Of a stretch of 8,073 nt of DNA, positions 6,882 through 8,073 are shown in pieces. The notes below the pieces were generated by a model. The model searched no databases and was not told the DNA's origin. It was given only the letters and a program-made list of their open reading frames with translations. The translations under genes and the position numbers were made by a program. Positions within the stretch are counted from its first letter, which is position 1. The number at the start of each line of letters is the position of its first letter. The DNA is from Candidatus Eiseniibacteriota bacterium (GTDB lineage Bacteria; Eisenbacteria; RBG-16-71-46; CAIMUX01; VGJL01), in assembly GCA_014729455.1 (NCBI GenBank), contig WJJW01000168.1, positions 1 to 8,073 on the forward strand. The letters run 5' to 3'.

Positions 6882-7390
6882 TCCGCATCCCGTCGCACGC
6901 CGCCCTCCTCCTCCTCCTCGCGCTCGCCGGCTGCGGCGGAGGCGAGGAGGCCGAGACGCTGCTCGAGCTGCCGATCTCCGGCCCGGACGCCGTCCCGGCC
7001 GAAGGGGGCGCGGTCTACGATCCCGACGAGACCGCCGATGGCGACGGCTCCCTGCGGATCGAGGCGGCCGACACGACGACCGTCTTCCTGCACGATGCGG
7101 GGGCGTTCGACCTCGACGACGCGGTCCTCTCCTACGGCGCGATGCTCCGGTCCGCCGACCTGGAAGGATCGGCGTACCTCGAGATGCACGTCCGGCTCCC
7201 GCGCGGGGAGTACCTTGCCCGGACGGCCGCCTCGCCCCTCACCGGGACGACCGAGTGGGTCTCCCGGCGGACCGGGTACGTCCTGGACGTCGAGGAGAAG
7301 CCGGAGCGGGTCCGGCTGTTCGTGACGATCCACGGCCGCGGAACGGTCTGGATCGACGCGATCTCCCTGACCCGCGAGCCACGTCCCTGA
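6878..7390 (+). CDS. Small lipoprotein with carbohydrate-binding-like beta-sandwich
   Basis: The protein has 170 residues. It begins with a lipoprotein signal peptide: a Leu/Ala core followed by the lipobox LAGC, with the lipidated cysteine at residue 19, then Gly/Glu-rich residues. The mature part is predicted to be all beta. The 'DGDGSLRIEA' segment (54-63) and the ending 'GTVWIDAISLTR' (155-166) resemble jelly-roll domains of the CBM4/9 and galactose-binding type, in which a final 'W-x-D-x-(V/I)-S-L' strand is typical. The ligand is unknown and the family match is by eye. ATG 6878 overlaps the stop of the SDR gene (ATGA, 6878-6881) and the Shine-Dalgarno AAGGAG (6864-6869) lies inside that gene, so translation is probably coupled. 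It is the last gene of the three-gene unit and likely sits in the envelope. Confidence 0.83.
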   Translation: MIRIPSHAALLLLLALAGCGGGEEAETLLELPISGPDAVPAEGGAVYDPDETADGDGSLRIEAADTTTVFLHDAGAFDLDDAVLSYGAMLRSADLEGSAYLEMHVRLPRGEYLARTAASPLTGTTEWVSRRTGYVLDVEEKPERVRLFVTIHGRGTVWIDAISLTREPRP

Positions 7391-7421
7391 CCGGCCGCCG
7401 CCCAACCCGCTCGAAGGCCGG
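7391..7421 (+). terminator. Possible hairpin after the lipoprotein gene
   Basis: CCGGCC (7391-7396) and GGCCGG (7416-7421) form a 6-bp GC-only inverted repeat immediately after the stop codon, with a 19-base loop. No T run follows, so it is not a convincing Rho-independent terminator. It may be an RNA 3'-end structure or chance. Confidence 0.2.
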
Positions 7422-7425
7422 AGGC

Positions 7426-7455
7426 TTGACACCCCCCGAGCCCCATGCCTAGAGT
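7426..7455 (+). promoter_or_regulatory. gcvT: Candidate gcvT promoter
   Basis: A perfect -35 box TTGACA (7426-7431) is followed after 18 bases by TAGAGT (7450-7455). Transcription would start near 7462, giving a leader of under 40 bases, too short for a glycine riboswitch. GAAC (7456-7459) and GTTC (7467-7470) form a small inverted repeat at the expected transcription start and might be an operator, but the arms are only 4 bp. Confidence 0.6.
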
Positions 7456-7499
7456 GAACGCGTTGTGTTCAAAACGATTACCCTGGTGTGGGGGGGATG

Positions 7500-8073
7500 A
7501 TGGGTGCGGATCTGCGGCGCACTCCGCTCTGGGATCGCCACCGGCGGAGCAGTGGAAAGATGGTGGGGTTCGCCGGATGGGAGATGCCCGTCCAGTTCCC
7601 GACCGGGCCGATCGAGGAGCACCGGATCGTCCGCGAGGACGCCGGGCTCTTCGACGTTTCCCACATGGGCCGCTACTGGATCGGCGCCGCCTCGGACAGT
7701 GAGGACGGCGGCGCGCCCGCCCACCGTTTCGTTCAGGAGCTGATCACCAACGACCTCGACCGGATCGAGAGCGGCCGGCTCCTCTACACGCCCCTCTGTC
7801 TCGAATCGGGCGGGGTGATCGACGACGTCACCGTCTATCGCTTCGATTCCGGCTGCCTGCTGGTCGTCAACGCCTCCAACCGGGACGCGGTCCGCGAATG
7901 GATCGCCCCCCGGGTGCCGAGCGGCGTCCTGTTCGAGGATCGCAGCGACGCTCTCGCCCAGCTCGCGCTTCAGGGTCCGGGGGCCCAGGCCCGGTTCGCC
8001 CCCCTCGTCGATGGGGATCTCGACGCGCTCGGCTATTACCACCACGGCTCCTTCCGGGTCCTCGGGACCCCCG
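7500..8073 (+). CDS. gcvT: Glycine cleavage system T protein, aminomethyltransferase (partial, 3' end cut by window)
   Basis: The T protein takes the aminomethyl group carried on lipoylated H protein, releases ammonia and transfers the one-carbon unit to tetrahydrofolate, giving 5,10-methylene-THF. The 191 residues present are N-terminal GcvT throughout: RRTPLWDRH (6-14), KMVGFAGWEMPVQF (20-33), AGLFDVSHMG (48-57), LLYTPLCLESGGVIDD (94-109, including the aspartate pair at the active site) and LALQGPGAQ (about 155-163). The reading frame runs intact to the window edge; the family is usually about 360 residues, so roughly half is missing. The start is ATG 7500 or ATG 7497 just before it. Seven G (7490-7496) act as a poor Shine-Dalgarno sequence and favour 7500. 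It has its own promoter and is probably separate from the upstream unit. Confidence 0.95.
   Translation, partial: MGADLRRTPLWDRHRRSSGKMVGFAGWEMPVQFPTGPIEEHRIVREDAGLFDVSHMGRYWIGAASDSEDGGAPAHRFVQELITNDLDRIESGRLLYTPLCLESGGVIDDVTVYRFDSGCLLVVNASNRDAVREWIAPRVPSGVLFEDRSDALAQLALQGPGAQARFAPLVDGDLDALGYYHHGSFRVLGTP

Noticed and set aside
7456..7470. LexA-type operator (GAAC...GTTC)
   Set aside because: The Gram-positive-type LexA box has four bases between GAAC and GTTC; here there are seven, and gcvT is not an SOS gene.
7391..7499. Glycine riboswitch upstream of gcvT
   Set aside because: Often found before gcv genes, but the gap is only about 110 bases and the likely leader is under 40 bases; no aptamer-like structure is seen.

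Overview
The window is GC-rich and densely coded. It holds six genes, all on the + strand, and no gap longer than about 115 bases. The complete genes are uvrA, a large SLOG-type membrane protein, a small secreted protein with a dockerin-like C-terminus, an extended SDR (NAD-dependent epimerase/reductase) and a small lipoprotein. The start of gcvT runs off the right edge. No RNA gene, CRISPR array, insertion sequence or phage gene was seen. The secreted protein has a Sec signal, a carboxypeptidase-regulatory-like middle and paired 'DLAxFxxAY' repeats with one EF-hand loop. With the GC content and the lipoprotein, this suggests a diderm of the FCB/Candidatus Eisenbacteria kind. That assignment is inference from style, not proof.

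Layout. (1) 25-2901: uvrA, a canonical 958-residue excinuclease ATPase. It lacks a Shine-Dalgarno sequence and has a -10-like TAGACT seven bases before the ATG, so it may be leaderless. (2) 2978-5113: a 711-residue protein with an N-terminal SLOG (LOG/DprA-like) nucleotide-binding domain, a long linker and four membrane helices arranged as two 2TM units resembling SLATT effectors. Its probable start is TTG. (3) 5228-7390: a probable three-gene transcription unit (dockerin-like secreted protein, SDR, lipoprotein) behind a good TTGACC-17-TAGGAT promoter; the last two genes overlap by ATGA. (4) From 7500: gcvT, the aminomethyltransferase of glycine cleavage, behind TTGACA-18-TAGAGT.

How they relate. 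uvrA and gcvT are housekeeping genes and mark this as chromosomal. The SLOG-4TM protein is the most interesting gene. It joins a predicted nucleotide or NAD-derivative sensing or processing domain to a predicted membrane effector in one chain, with no separate nucleotide synthetase in view. This resembles the conflict and signalling systems predicted for SLOG/SLATT proteins. An 8-bp inverted repeat pairs its Shine-Dalgarno sequence with a segment just upstream of its probable transcription start, which could silence read-through from uvrA. The three-gene unit looks like an envelope or surface module whose substrate cannot be told from sequence.
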